Shown piece after piece: positions 33,770-45,800 of a stretch of 57,920 bases of DNA. This DNA comes from Plantago elongata (lineage: Eukaryota; Streptophyta; Magnoliopsida; Lamiales; Plantaginaceae), in contig JAYMSP010000323.1 in NCBI GenBank assembly GCA_036897095.1, positions 1 to 57,920 on the forward strand. Direction: 5' to 3'. The notes under the pieces are model-generated. The model was not told the origin of the DNA and did no database searches. It saw only the letters and a program-made list of their open reading frames with translations. Positions within the stretch are counted from its first letter, which is position 1, and every line of letters begins with the position of its first letter. The translations under genes were made by a program, and so were the position numbers.

Positions 33770-35050
33770 TTAACGGTCTGATTAGCTGAATTTCTTAAAA
33801 GATCACGAGGCACATTTTTCATTATGCTTTAATAGATTATTTATAATTTTAACTTGTTAGTATTGTAAGTTTTAGTAATTGTTTTAACGTGTTTTGTTAA
33901 TTTTTTAAGAGATAATATGATAATTTTAATGCGTTGATAATGTATGTTTCGATTATAGTTTAACGTTTTTTGTTAACGTTTAAACAAATGTGTGATTGTT
34001 TTATTTTTATGACGATTTGTTATAGTTTTTAGTGACAAACTAATACCATTAAATATATTTAAAAGTTGTAGAAAAATTATTAAAACAACAATAAACAAGT
34101 TTAAATAAGCTACTCAGTCATCCAAATATTTTAAAACATCTATTCTCATATAATTTCTTTTACAATAAATGTTCATTCATTGAACTTCAACTATCCATAC
34201 TTTGTTGCATGTGTTGGTGCTTCAATACTGCAGTGGCAACGCTTAGATACCTATCATCCAACTTGATGTCATCATCAAAAATGGATAAAACATTCAATAA
34301 CTAAGTTAAAACCATTTCATTAGAACTATCACGTCAGCACTTCTTAGAAATAAAGATTAAATGTGCAACACATGCTAAAAACAGTAACATTAATGCGTAA
34401 AACCATAACATTATATTATATAGCTATAACAAAGCATGAACATGTAACACAAGTTATAAACAGTAACATTAATATATAAAATCATAACCACACCTCTTAA
34501 AACTATAACAAAACATTTGAAAAAAAATCAAATCATAAATATTTCGTTGAAGCTAAAACCCTAACATTAATACTTAAAATTACAACAATATGTCGTATAA
34601 CTATAACATATGAGCTAAAAATAATAACATGCAGCTATCCAACATAAGATAAATATTATGATATTAATGCTTACAACCATATCTTAAAACTACAAAAACA
34701 ACTTTTAAGACAATAACAAAGCACAAAAACATGCAACACATGTTAACAATAATAATATTAATAATGCTTAAACCACAATAGTACATCTTAAAACTATAAC
34801 ACTGCTTCTCAAAACTATAAAACAACATTTACAAAAAATTGAATCATGAATATTTTACCAGACTAAAAACACCAATAGTACTTCTTAAACCTACAATAAT
34901 AGGTCTTGAAACTATAACATTTACGCTAAAGTAGTAACATGCGAAAATATTCAACACAAGCTAATGCCATAACAATGATGCCTAAAATTATATCAGAAGC
35001 TCTTAAAACCATAACAAAACATCAAATTGTGAAAATCAATTTTCTTAGTA
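33770..35050. repeat. Long degenerate repeat with oppositely oriented arms (AAAACTATAAC motif)
   Basis: From about 34260 to 35050 the words CTTAAAACTATAACA, AACATTAATGCTTAAAACC and GCAACACATGCTAAAAACAG recur many times at irregular spacings, often 70-75 bp. From about 33830 to 34060 the complementary words (TTATAGTTTTTA, TTTTAACGTGTTTTGTTAA) recur instead. The arrangement suggests a fold-back or Mutator-like non-autonomous element with repetitive arms. No terminal inverted repeat or target duplication is certain and no ORF is present. Confidence 0.4.
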
Positions 35051-35166
35051 TGAATTTCAGATATAAAAGCAGATTTCAGATTTAAAACCAGATCTGAAAA
35101 TTTCGAATCGTAAAAGCAGCGAAAATGAAAAATAAAAGGTCAAGTTTCACTTCTAAGTGAGATTTA

Positions 35167-35314
35167 GGGGCTGATTGGCGAGGCATTTAAATGCTCTCGT
35201 TTGGCTCGATAAACAGTGATTTGATCTAAAATACACTTCAAATACCCCATTTCAATTCCATTCCAAACACAATTTCACCAAAATCCCCATTCAAATGCCA
35301 TGCCAATCAGCCCC
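35167..35314 (+). mobile_element. 148-bp MITE with TTA target duplication
   Basis: The left end GGGGCTGATTGGCGAGGCAT matches the inverse of the right end (GGGGCTGATTGGCATGGCAT), continuing over about 30 bp. TTA flanks both sides (35164-35166 and 35315-35317). The short length, high terminal identity and TTA duplication fit a Tourist-like (PIF/Harbinger) MITE. The transcript would fold into a long hairpin. Confidence 0.8.
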
Positions 35315-35389
35315 TTAATGAAAAAACCAAGGTGAATGTGTTGATTTGAACATTTCAGTAACTAGATCTTAAAATCCGGCGAAATCGAG

Positions 35390-35545
35390 GAGGAGAGAGA
35401 GAGAGTGAGAGGGAGAGATTTTCCAGCGAAAATGGATCCGGCAACAATTCCGGCGAAGGGAAAGGGCGGCGGCGGTTCCGGTCTCCGACGGCGGCGGCGG
35501 GGGAAGGGGTAGGGGAGAGGAAGGGAGAAAGAGGGAGATGGATTG
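35390..35545 (+). repeat. Purine-rich and GGC-rich low-complexity tract
   Basis: GAGAGAGAG runs (35393-35420) are followed by a GGCGGCGG segment (35460-35500) and a GGGAGAGGAAGGGAGAAAGA segment. An ATG at 35431 opens only a 26-codon Gly/Arg-rich frame. The tract borders the repeat at 33770-35050 and may be one terminus of the same element. Confidence 0.45.
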
Positions 35546-38456
35546 ATGTTTCTCTTTATAGGATTTTTCTAGAGAGGGAAAGATTTGTTGGATTTTGTAA
35601 ATTTTGTGTGAAAATGTGTGTTATTTGGATATTTATATAGAGATTTATAACTGATTTGCAGTGTTTCTGACCGGTTCTTTATTGTAGAAATCGAATTTTC
35701 CTATAAATTAAAAAATCTTCTCTTTTACTATCCTTACCTTAGATAGAAGAATTTATATACGATCAGATTGAAGTGCATCTACAATGTGATGCTAATTGAT
35801 CTTATTTTAGGGGACACCACAAAATTATACGAAATTCTAAATTAACATTTGTAAGAATAACGTGGTTTAGGAGTAAATTGATGTTAGTATAGAAGTAATG
35901 GTAAAAAGTAGTTGAAGTAATTAAAATTTTCATGTGGGGAAAAAGATATTATTCGCAAGAATATTTATAACTTAACGTTGCTGAACTCCTGAGCATTGAT
36001 TCCAAATCACCAGGATTAGTACATAATCAGTAACCACTTCTTATGTCATCTGTTCATTCGTCTAATAAAAGTCTCCGTCGTTCCCGATTAATGGCCGCCC
36101 ATATATCAATTTATCACATAGCCAATGGATTAACTTTATGATTAGCAATATTATACTAGTAGTACTACTTTTTACCTGTCAGATCACTTTTCTAAGATCT
36201 AACCATGTGGAAAAATCAAATTTTGTTATGGCAGATTATTAAACAATTAAATCATGACGTAAAGTATACATTGTGTATGTCTACTACAGTTATTATATTG
36301 GTGCCACCCATTTTCGAATTCGGTAGCTAATACTAAGTCGGAGTCGGATTATACCTTCACATTTAATCAGTTATGTTTGTCTTTCAACAACAAAAAATGA
36401 AATATTTTAAATTTACTCAACGTCGATTGAGTACGTGAGGCACAATCAATTGTTAGATTAACATGGATTAGGACCGGTTAAGATTGATCTCGTGCTACAT
36501 GCATGAATAATTAACTTGATCTCGTGCGACATACTTCTAGTACTGAAACAACTAAATTGCATCTTCAAATGATCAAATCAATCGCACAGAACGTTGTAAT
36601 CAAATACATGCAATAAAAATGAGGAATACGTTGTTTAGTACTGTGATTAATTAATTTTCTTGCTGTATTAAACAGACATATAACCATGGGTCAAGATAAT
36701 GGATTGATACTAGCTTAAGGACAAGCTAGACAATCCCCTAACTTTTAAAATTCATATACTTCAATATTTGACTTTTAAATGATTATCAGGTGATTTGTCA
36801 TAACTATATTTTATCAATAACATTTTTACATTCTTGATCCCCTAAAATTTCATTTATTATTATTCGAAACATGTGGTAACGACCCGGTCCCTTGTGGATG
36901 AGCCCCGACAAAGACTCTTTGGACCTGTGCAGTTATTTATGGACAACTCCCTGGGTGATATGTTGGTTCCACGTAACAACACAAGTACTTTACCGTGCAC
37001 TTTATTCTCACTCGTGCGTAAACCAGGAGACTCCTCAGTTGATCATTCGTCCTAGAATTGTTCCAGATCAATCACAATTAATTCTGAAGTTTCTCCTAGT
37101 GAATTTCTGTAAAGAAATGTACACTTTATTAATATGAATAGCACTATCAATCCTTTTAAATTATATAAATCTAACTTAAAATTCAAGAACCTCACACATT
37201 CATTACGAAATTTTAACTCCACCCTAGTTGATATTAATAAAGAAACTCTTATAATTTAGTTTTTTGAACTCTAGATCAATCATTCCTTTTTAACATTTAC
37301 TAGCTAACTTCAGAATATGGAGATTGTGCACTTGTGGTGGGTGTTGTCACTTTCGAAGGGAATAAGGTGACTTCGTTGGACGGCTATCGTTAGCCTGATC
37401 ACTTATCCATCTATACGGTGTATGCAGGCCCCCTACTCATTTAATTGGATATGGTGTAGTTTATATTTCAATAATTGTACATCTACATTTCTATTTCAAT
37501 TATTGAATGTCTACACTACAGTTAAATCAAAAATTGAAGTCAATGTATAATATCAATTCTAAAAATATATCCGACGTACCGATATCAATATTAAAATTAT
37601 ACTGATCAGAATACACGATCAGGCACCACGCCATACTTCAAGTTTCAAAAGAAATTGTATCATGTTTAAAAAATAAATTTAAAATGCACTTTTTCGGTGT
37701 CTTTCTAAGATTCGACTTATTCTTTTTATTAGTCCCGGAGACAGAAGAGTTAAACTAAACCAGTATATTCACGTAAGAGTCTTGTTCTTTTTATTGCACA
37801 AAATAAATGAAGATTTGGCTCAAAAGTATAGAATAATACGTATACTTTGGTTGTGTAGCAGAGTCAAATTGGGCTACTGGTCCAAATACAATGTATGGTT
37901 CACCAAACACCACATAATATATATGTATATATGGAGGTGGAGTCATATAAAAGAATAGACTAGGGCATATATTTAAAAAAATATATTATCAAAGAGAGTA
38001 AAAAAACAATAAACAAGCATAGACAAAATATAATAATAGTAACATATAATAATGATGTTTTTATCGAAAATTAACTATATATTTATAGTACAAGAAAAAT
38101 AAATAGAATCTCGCATTAAAAAAGGTAGGACGAAACGTGTCGATTGAATTACACATAATTATATATATTTAAGAATTGAAAGTCACATTTCAAAAGGTCA
38201 GAATGTATAAAAAAATTTAAAGTAAATTGAACTGAACATTTCACATTAACGGTTTATGATTAACTCGTAACTAAAGTGGAAAAGGTTTGACTGTAAAAAG
38301 TCAAAACGTTGCATTTATAGTGGAATGGAAGGAGTTGTCCTCTATGTATCTTGTTTTATTCGTTATTTGTCTACATTATTAACTTACTTTTTTACTTTAT
38401 TTCATTTCTCTTAAATTATATATATGATTCTGCAAGAATATGAAACCGGGACAAGG

Positions 38457-38459
<3 letters not shown>
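35546..38459. other. Gene-poor AT-rich region
   Basis: No gene, RNA or complete element identified. A segment starting TGTGGTAACGACCCGG at about 36871 has the look of an LTR start but has no partner (see rejected items). Confidence 0.4.

Positions 38460-38488
<29 letters not shown>
38460..38488 (+). repeat. Poly-G homopolymer, 29 G
   Basis: An unbroken run of 29 G follows AAGGGGA. Such a long G run is very rare in plant chromosomes. It could form a G-quadruplex or be an assembly or sequencing artefact. It abuts the start of ACTGA-family copy D. Confidence 0.9.
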
Positions 38489-38491
<3 letters not shown>

Positions 38492-38875
38492 AAAGCTCTG
38501 TTCTTTTCAACTACAATTATCTGAAGCGAAATGAACTTAATTGTATTATACTCCATTCGTTTCTCTAAAACTATAAAGATTTTTCGTTTTGGTTGTTTCA
38601 CTAAAAGCGTTATATTTTCTTTTTTGGAAATTAGTTCCATGATCTAATTCATTTTTAATCACAAATCTACATGTATTTTTTCATTCAATTAATAAATCAA
38701 ACTCATTTTTAACAACATACTTTTAAAAGTTATAAATATTTTTTAATTATATAAATTAAAATAGTTTCACTTTTAAAGAAATAAATGGACTAATATTTAA
38801 CTAACTAAACTAAATTGAATAGGTATAAATTAAATTGAATTGAATTGAATTGAATTGAATGAGTTTTATGAAGAA
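38489..38875 (+). repeat. ACTGA-family MITE-like repeat, copy D (enlarged)
   Basis: Starts CTAAAGCTCTGTTCTTTTCAAC and ends with a run of GAATTGAATTGAATTGAATT followed by GAGTTTTATGAAGAAAACC. The core GGTATAAATTAAATTGAA is present. The middle is about 230 bp longer than in the other copies. Confidence 0.45.
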
Positions 38876-39844
38876 AACCTAGCCTATGGATCGGTGGTGA
38901 TGGGTGCTTTAATATCAAATTGAATGTACTTAAACATGTGCAGTTGGCCTTTGGGCCGGGGGACCTATCGACAAATATACTCTCGTAGGAAATATGAATC
39001 CATCATGCAATTGGTTGAAGAAGGTTCAATTCGTCTAACTAATGCAACTAAAACTCCGAAGAACAATACTGAGGAGGGCATTTAGCGAAAAAGTGAGAAG
39101 TTGGGGAGGCTTGGAGCAATTATCTACACCCAACATATGGGGAAATCAGGAAATGAATATTTGTACTTTGAGACCCTGATTCTCCTTTTTAAGCAGATAA
39201 ATATATTGTATGCATCTTCATCTCCACTCTTCCTCTTCAAATTTGCATTTCACAAGTCCTCTCTCAGTTTCTTCTCTCTACCAATTTATATGCATCATCC
39301 TACCTCTTTTGCTCACCTATGTATATAGCTGTAGAGTTCAATCAAACAAGCAAATGCAGCTTCTGATCATATATCGTTCGAGGTAATTAATTGACAGTAT
39401 CTTCCGTTTTCTCTTCCAAATTCTGAGTTTTGGACTGTCGGTTTATATAGGCAACAATCCTTCTTTTGGGTAAAATATTGCAAGTACAAATCATTGCCAT
39501 TAGAGTTACTATATATTACAAGGTACATGTTGCAGTAAGAAGTATATATCCCAATATAATTTCTTGTAACTATATCTATTGTCGTTATAATTCTTTACAA
39601 ATTATTGTTTTGTAAGAAAAGTTCATATATATATCTTCTCTATAGTTGTTTGAGACACTGAACTAATTCACACGTATATGAATTTTAACTTATCGCATAG
39701 TATTTTACAATGAAAAACAGACAGTCAAGAGTAAAGTTGTTAAAATTGAATGTTTTTTTTTAAACAGTGTTGAAAAATGTTTATCCGGTTTTAGAAATTC
39801 AATGTACTATATCTGTCTGAAGCTAGCAATCAACACATGACCAG
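38876..39844. other. Upstream of the RING gene; upstream exons not resolved
   Basis: An ATG at 39354 opens a short frame (MQLLIIYRS) ending at a GTAATT donor, but its phase does not join the exon at 39845. No other upstream exon could be supported. Confidence 0.35.
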
Positions 39845-42800
39845 GAGTTAAGGACATTGAGGTCGCTCCAACATTTAAGCAGTATGTTTTGGACACCTGG
39901 TACTCGGGAAATCAGTAACTATACTGTCACACTCACATTTAACAGCGAGGTAGTACCAAAGTTTATAAGTGTCACATATTTTTAATTTAATATGGTTAAA
40001 AGTTGTTAATGTGCTGATTAAGTTATCAAATTACCATTGTAATGTTGCAGAGTGTCGATGACAAGGAATTTGTTAGTGGGGTAATGCGATTGGGGTTCTA
40101 TGCTGCAGTCATAGGTCAGTATGTATTTTTTTTTTCAAATCGGCTAAAATTCTATTAATAAAATTAAAAATACAAGATATGTCTCGAAACAATAATTATA
40201 AAAAGGAGAAAAACATGGAACAAAACTCATCCACACTATACACAGTAAAAACTAGTCTGCACCTAGAAACAATATCTAAAACCAATTAAATCAGAAAAAG
40301 TTCACTCCAATCTCAAGACTCAAAAACATCCCCAGCAGGCTACTCAAAAAGCTCATTCTGCTTGTTGTAGACAGGAGTTCCAAACAAAGAATCTACACCT
40401 CCCAGTCAGTTTCATACTAGATAATAATCCACCGTCAATTCCAAAGGCACAAGTCCGGTAGTGTCTATTTTATTGAAGTCTGCACTTTTGTGCGTGCTGG
40501 TTTGGTGTATACCTCCATCAACCCTCATGACACTCAAGTCGTTTTTTTGATAGTATCTGGACATGCCCAACACGACAACGGTGATGTCAAAACACCATAG
40601 ATCCTCTCCAGGCCCTTCTTAATTACGTCCTTACACCCTATGTCATCTTTCAGGTCACTTGGCAAGCAATTAAAGATGTAACCAAAGGTCCTCAAGGATT
40701 AAAAACTAGATCACACTGGCCTAGCTACTTGAGTTGGGGCGTCTCAGGACTCCTCAGAGCATACTAGATATTCCTCTCACCAAGACTCGGTCACGGGACT
40801 CCTCAAAGTATCCAAGATACTTCTCTTACCGTGACACTTTTTCACCAACCGACCATGATGACAGTAACTCAACCTCAAGAAATTGAAGGTTAAATCACAA
40901 TACTTAACATTTGAAGTACCTCAAGATATTGAAAACTAGACCGCAATGATCTAGTTACTTGAGTTGCAGTCATGGAATTCATTAAAGCACATAAAATACT
41001 TCTTTCAACCGTGAGGAGGGAGAAGTAATCATACCTTCCCATACACTAACTCGAATCTGAACCCAAGATAGCCTGGACTTTTGAAAACTGACAGAGCCTG
41101 ACTTGCCACTTACACCCACCTGTCTACATGCTACATCAATAACAAAAAGGTTATCATATTTGCTCAATGCTAAAAAGGTGAGATGCTAGCAAGAGGATAA
41201 AAAGATTAATTATCAATAATCAAGAGTTGACCAATTAGTCCTTCTTTCCCATGTGTCGCCCCAAGTTTGAAATCAAAGTAACACAAAACAACCAAAAATA
41301 TCCACAATATTCCGGAAACAGTCCAAAGAAGACCGAACAGAGGCACACAAGCTCCCAAGGCCCGATAAAAACATTCTGCAGCGACCCAAACAGCCGCCAG
41401 AATCTCTGAAACCTGCAGACTGAAACCCAACAGAGTGAAAACAACTAAAAAATACAAAGCGATATCACCTCTCTGTCCCTTACCGTTCATATGTAACATT
41501 TAAATATTTAGACACAAAATGGGTTCTAAAAACCATGAATAAACAAGATTATAAGACCCCAATTTGTCTCTACTTTTTAACCAAGCCAAAGTATTTAATT
41601 TAGTGCGCTTCACAATATCACCCGGAACAGCTTCTTCATTACGGTAAATTATAGCATTTCGTGCAAGCCAAATATTCCACACCATAGCATGCCAAAAAAC
41701 ACTCCATACTTCATTATTTCTCCGCTTCGATAAAGTCATATGTAGTTCCAAATGATCCTCAACACTACTACCTTCAACCCTCTCCTCCTTCAGCCACCCA
41801 TAAATCAAGTTCCACACTTTCTTTGCTACTACACATTCCCCAAAGATATGCAAAGTGCTTTCAATATCTCCCTCACAATGCTTGCACACCAAGTCACCAT
41901 CACTAATAAGAACTCCCCTCCTCTTCAAATTATCTTTGGTAGGGATCCTATTTTGCACCAATTTCCACACAAAGGCATTCACTTTTGTAGAAACCAATTT
42001 ATTCCAAATCACCTTCTACCATTTCTTGCAAGGAAACTCCTCCTCATGAGTTTCTAGAAGATTATTATACCCTTCTTTGGCTGAATAGCAAAAAGTATTA
42101 TCTCCATTCTACGACCAAGTATCCACTTCATTAACACATCGCTCCAACCTCATAGCCTTCTCTTCAATCACGGCTACCTCTCTTTCCTCCCACTCAAATA
42201 GATTTCGCCTCCACTCCCACGAATATCCTACTCCATTCACCGTGTTTTGTAACCTAGTCGAAAGAACACAATCTTTATACTTCTCCAACGCATACAAACG
42301 CGGGTACAAATCTTTCAAGCTCTTCTCGAAACTACCCCATGGTTCTTCCCAAAACAATATAGTATTTCCATTACCAATCCGTTTTCACACTTTGGACATA
42401 AACCACTCCTTCGTCCTTATCCACTTGATGATGTCTCTCCACCACTCCGACCAACAACTCTTAGAGCTCTTACCACTCCAGACCTGATCCACATTTTGCA
42501 AAAATGTGCCATACTTGGACTCAATCACTTTTAGCCAAAGATCATCTCCTCCCTTTAAAATTCTCCATACCCATTTACCTAGAAGAGCAAGGTTAAAGGA
42601 TTTTAAGTTCTTAATGCCAAGGCCTCCTTCCCCTTTCTCGACACACACCAAGTCCCATTTAACCCATGGGATCCTCCTCATATCATCTTGGGGTTTCCCT
42701 CCCCATAAAAAATTTCGTTGTAAACTCTTCATCATCTCAAGAATGGACTCCGGCTCTTTGAAGAAAGATAAAAAATATATAGGCAAAGCATTGAGTACCG

Positions 42801-45800
42801 ATTTAATTAGTACTATCCATCCACCTAAGGAGAGAAATCTATTCTCCCACGCTCCAAGTCTCTTCTCAAATTTGCTCACCACCGGTAGCCAAAGAGATTT
42901 ATCACGGACTTTACCTCCAACCGGAAGACCCAAATAAGTAAACAGGAAATCACCCACCTCACATTTCAAGGCCGTCGCCGCTCTACCCAACTCCACACCC
43001 CCACACCTAGTCCCCATGAGACTACTCTTCTTGAAATTAATTCGCCAAGAATCAAAATCATCCGCAAATTTGAATCGATATAGGTACCTTCTTATTTCCC
43101 ACAAGCACCGGTTTGAATCTACCCATTTCACTTGCCTTTTGGAACATACGACTCAACCCCTCTGCCACCACAAGGTACAAAAAAGGAGATAACGGGTTCC
43201 CTTGCCTCAACCCTCTATGAGACTCAAACTCATTTGTCGGACTACCATTGAGTAAGATCGAAGAGGAAACTGGAAACACACTCTCTCATCCACCTAATCC
43301 AAAGATCGCCAAATCCCAAAACTCGTAACATATCAAGGAGAAAATCCCAACTAACCGAATCATATGCTTTAGCAAAATCAATCTTAAATAGAAACTTCTT
43401 CTTCTTCTTAGCTTCATCAATCACCTCATTAGCTATAAGTACACCATCAAGAATATTTCTATTACCTATGAAGGCCGATTGGTTCTCCGAAATCACGCTC
43501 TCCAACACTCCACCAATTCTATTCGCAAGCACCTTAGAGATAATTTTGTATAAACTCCTCACTAAGGAAATTGGTCGATAATCTCCCAAATTCACCGGAT
43601 TAGACACCTTCGGAATGAGGGTAATAAAAGTGCTATTTATTCCTTTGCACAGTCTCCCATGCAAGTAAAATTCATGATAAACTCGCATAAGGTCCGCCTT
43701 CACCACTTCCCAACATGTGCGAAAAAATAATCCATTAAAACCATCCAGACCCGGACTCTTATCCACACCACAATTCCACACCGCTTGCTTAACCTCCTCT
43801 TCCCCAAAAGGTTTCTCCAAGTCCCCCCGAAGCACCTCATCTAAAGTTTTCCCCTCAAGCCCTTGCACCCTAAAAGCCCCGCTCATATTCTCATGGAAAT
43901 GAAGTCTAAAAAACTCTCGAACTCCACTCTTCACCTCGTTTACATCCTCCACCCATCTCCCCTCAATGCGCATACCATAAATACTATTGATCCTTCTTCT
44001 TCCCTCTAAAGTACTATGGAAAAACTTTAGATTAGCATCGCCCTCCTTAATCCAACGTTTTTTTCACTTGTTGTAAGAGAAGACTCTGTTGAAAAGAGAG
44101 AAGTCTCTCTAGTTCTGCCGCCGTCCCAATTCTTCTCCCTCTCGCACCCCCCATCACTTCACCCGGCCTTACGTACCTACCTTTCAGATTGCCGCCCCCC
44201 CTCTGTCCACACTCTGTCCGGGACTGCAGAGCCCCGGACCGACCTCTGAAACACCCATGCATGCCCCAACAGAGGTTGCCCGCTAATGTCCGGGCCTGTA
44301 GAATCCAAACCCGACGATGGGCCAGCCCATGCAGGCCCCGACAAGGCCTGCACACTGCTGCCCGAGCCTGCTTGGGTCGAGACAAGCGAGTGTGGCCTAC
44401 AAACAACTCTTGACAGCGCCTGAAAACTGCTATCTCGCTGCCCCGAACTTCGAACATCATCACTACTCCCCTCTAGCTGCTCAGTATCCACCTGCTCCTC
44501 CAAAATCTGGTCTTCCTTAGCCAACTTCTCCTCCACCTCACTAATCCGTCTATCTAAATCACCAAACTCCTCCTTACTCCATTGCCTTAGAGTTATTTTC
44601 AAACGCTTATATTTTTCTTTAAACACATAGCTTCCCCAACCAACAATCTCCTCCTTATTTCATGAGTCTTCTACTACTCGAATAAAATTCTTATGTTTCA
44701 CCCACTCATTAACAACCCGAAATGGTTTAGGGCCCCAATCACGTCCCTCCTCTTTGATAATAAGAGCCACATGATCTTATAATCTCCGTTTAAGTCCCAC
44801 TTGGACAAGCGTAGGCCATTTTGCCAACCAAGCCTCCGATAGCAAAAACCGATCTAAACGACTACATGGCCCTCCATTGCTCCTAAACCAAGTGAACTTT
44901 CTCCTCGTTAAAGGTAAGTCCACTAACTCCGAGTCCCTAATGAAGTTATCAAACTTTAAAGTGCTTCTCCTACCACACTCCGAAACCTTCCCTTTTCTCT
45001 CCTCCTTACGCCTCACGGCATTAAAATCACCACAAATACACCACCTTCCATCCGGCCTATTTGAGATTTTCTCCTTAAATATCTTCCATAACTCCTTTTT
45101 TTTATGTCCACACACGGGGCATACACATTAACTATCTCCACCCCCTCACCTCTCCACTTCCCTCTGACCCCCAACACACTATCCTCACCCCAAAGCTCCT
45201 CCTTCACAAACACATCCGTATTCCACAAGCATAAAAGTCCTCCGGAAGTCCCATTAGCACCACTTTAAATCCAATCGACACGGCTCTCTCCCCATAGGTA
45301 ACTATGTATGATGAATATTTCTATACAATTATTAATATTCCCATGATAATTAATTAGTTTGGTAGCTCTATCATTGTAAGTTGCAATGGGTAGCTTCAAG
45401 GTGGTCTTCTATCCAACTAACGGTAGGATGGAACGATGGAAGCAATATTAATTAAGTATAAAAAATTGAAGAAAGACCTCTTCGAACTTTGGTTAATATG
45501 TTGATCTGACATACTAATATGATTTTCATGATAAAAAGAAAATCAATATGTCATCAATCACACATCCTGCTTACATTAATTTTGTTTTATGATGATTTTT
45601 CAGCAATACTTATAATGATCATTGCATTGATCGTGAAACTAATGTGGAATTGGGATGTTGAAGAGCGTGGTGAACGAGATGCAAGAGCCAACGAAATAAG
45701 GTAAATGCCAAATATAATTTGTGGTCAAATTAAGTTGTAAAACAGTTAAGCCAAAATAAAAGTTAAAATGAAAATAAATAGAAATATAATATAGTATTAA

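Larger units (their letters stand above)
40127..45292 (-). mobile_element. 5'-truncated L1-type LINE inserted in the RING-gene intron
   Basis: A 5.2-kb non-LTR retrotransposon on the - strand, bounded by a 17-bp target duplication and ending at a 3' poly-A seen as T's at 40126-40135. From its 5' end: C-terminal endonuclease (GGLLCLWNTDVFV, NVYAP, CGDFNAVRRKEERKG; about 45270-44780), a linker (44626-44000), reverse transcriptase (SPGLDGFNGLFF, DYRPISLVRSLYKIISK, FAKAYDSVSWDF, RGLRQGNPLSPFL and the FADD active-site box; about 43973-42385), and a zinc-binding C-terminal region (VCKHCEGDIESTLHIFGEC; 42012-41500). ORF1 and the N-terminal endonuclease are absent. Several frame changes and a lost YADD-type tyrosine (FADD, tolerated in some families) show it is inactive. 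A long 3' part (41499-40136) has internal repeats. The 15/17 identity of the duplications suggests moderate age. Confidence 0.9.

Noticed and set aside
35431-35511. Short Gly/Arg-rich frame starting at ATGGATCCGGCAACAATTCC
   Set aside because: Only 26 codons of low-complexity GGC repeats within a repeat border; no splice continuation seen.
36871-37140. Segment beginning TGTGGTAACGACCCGG that looks like an LTR start
   Set aside because: No matching second copy, no recognisable end and no coding region nearby; the resemblance to LTR starts is only a few bases.
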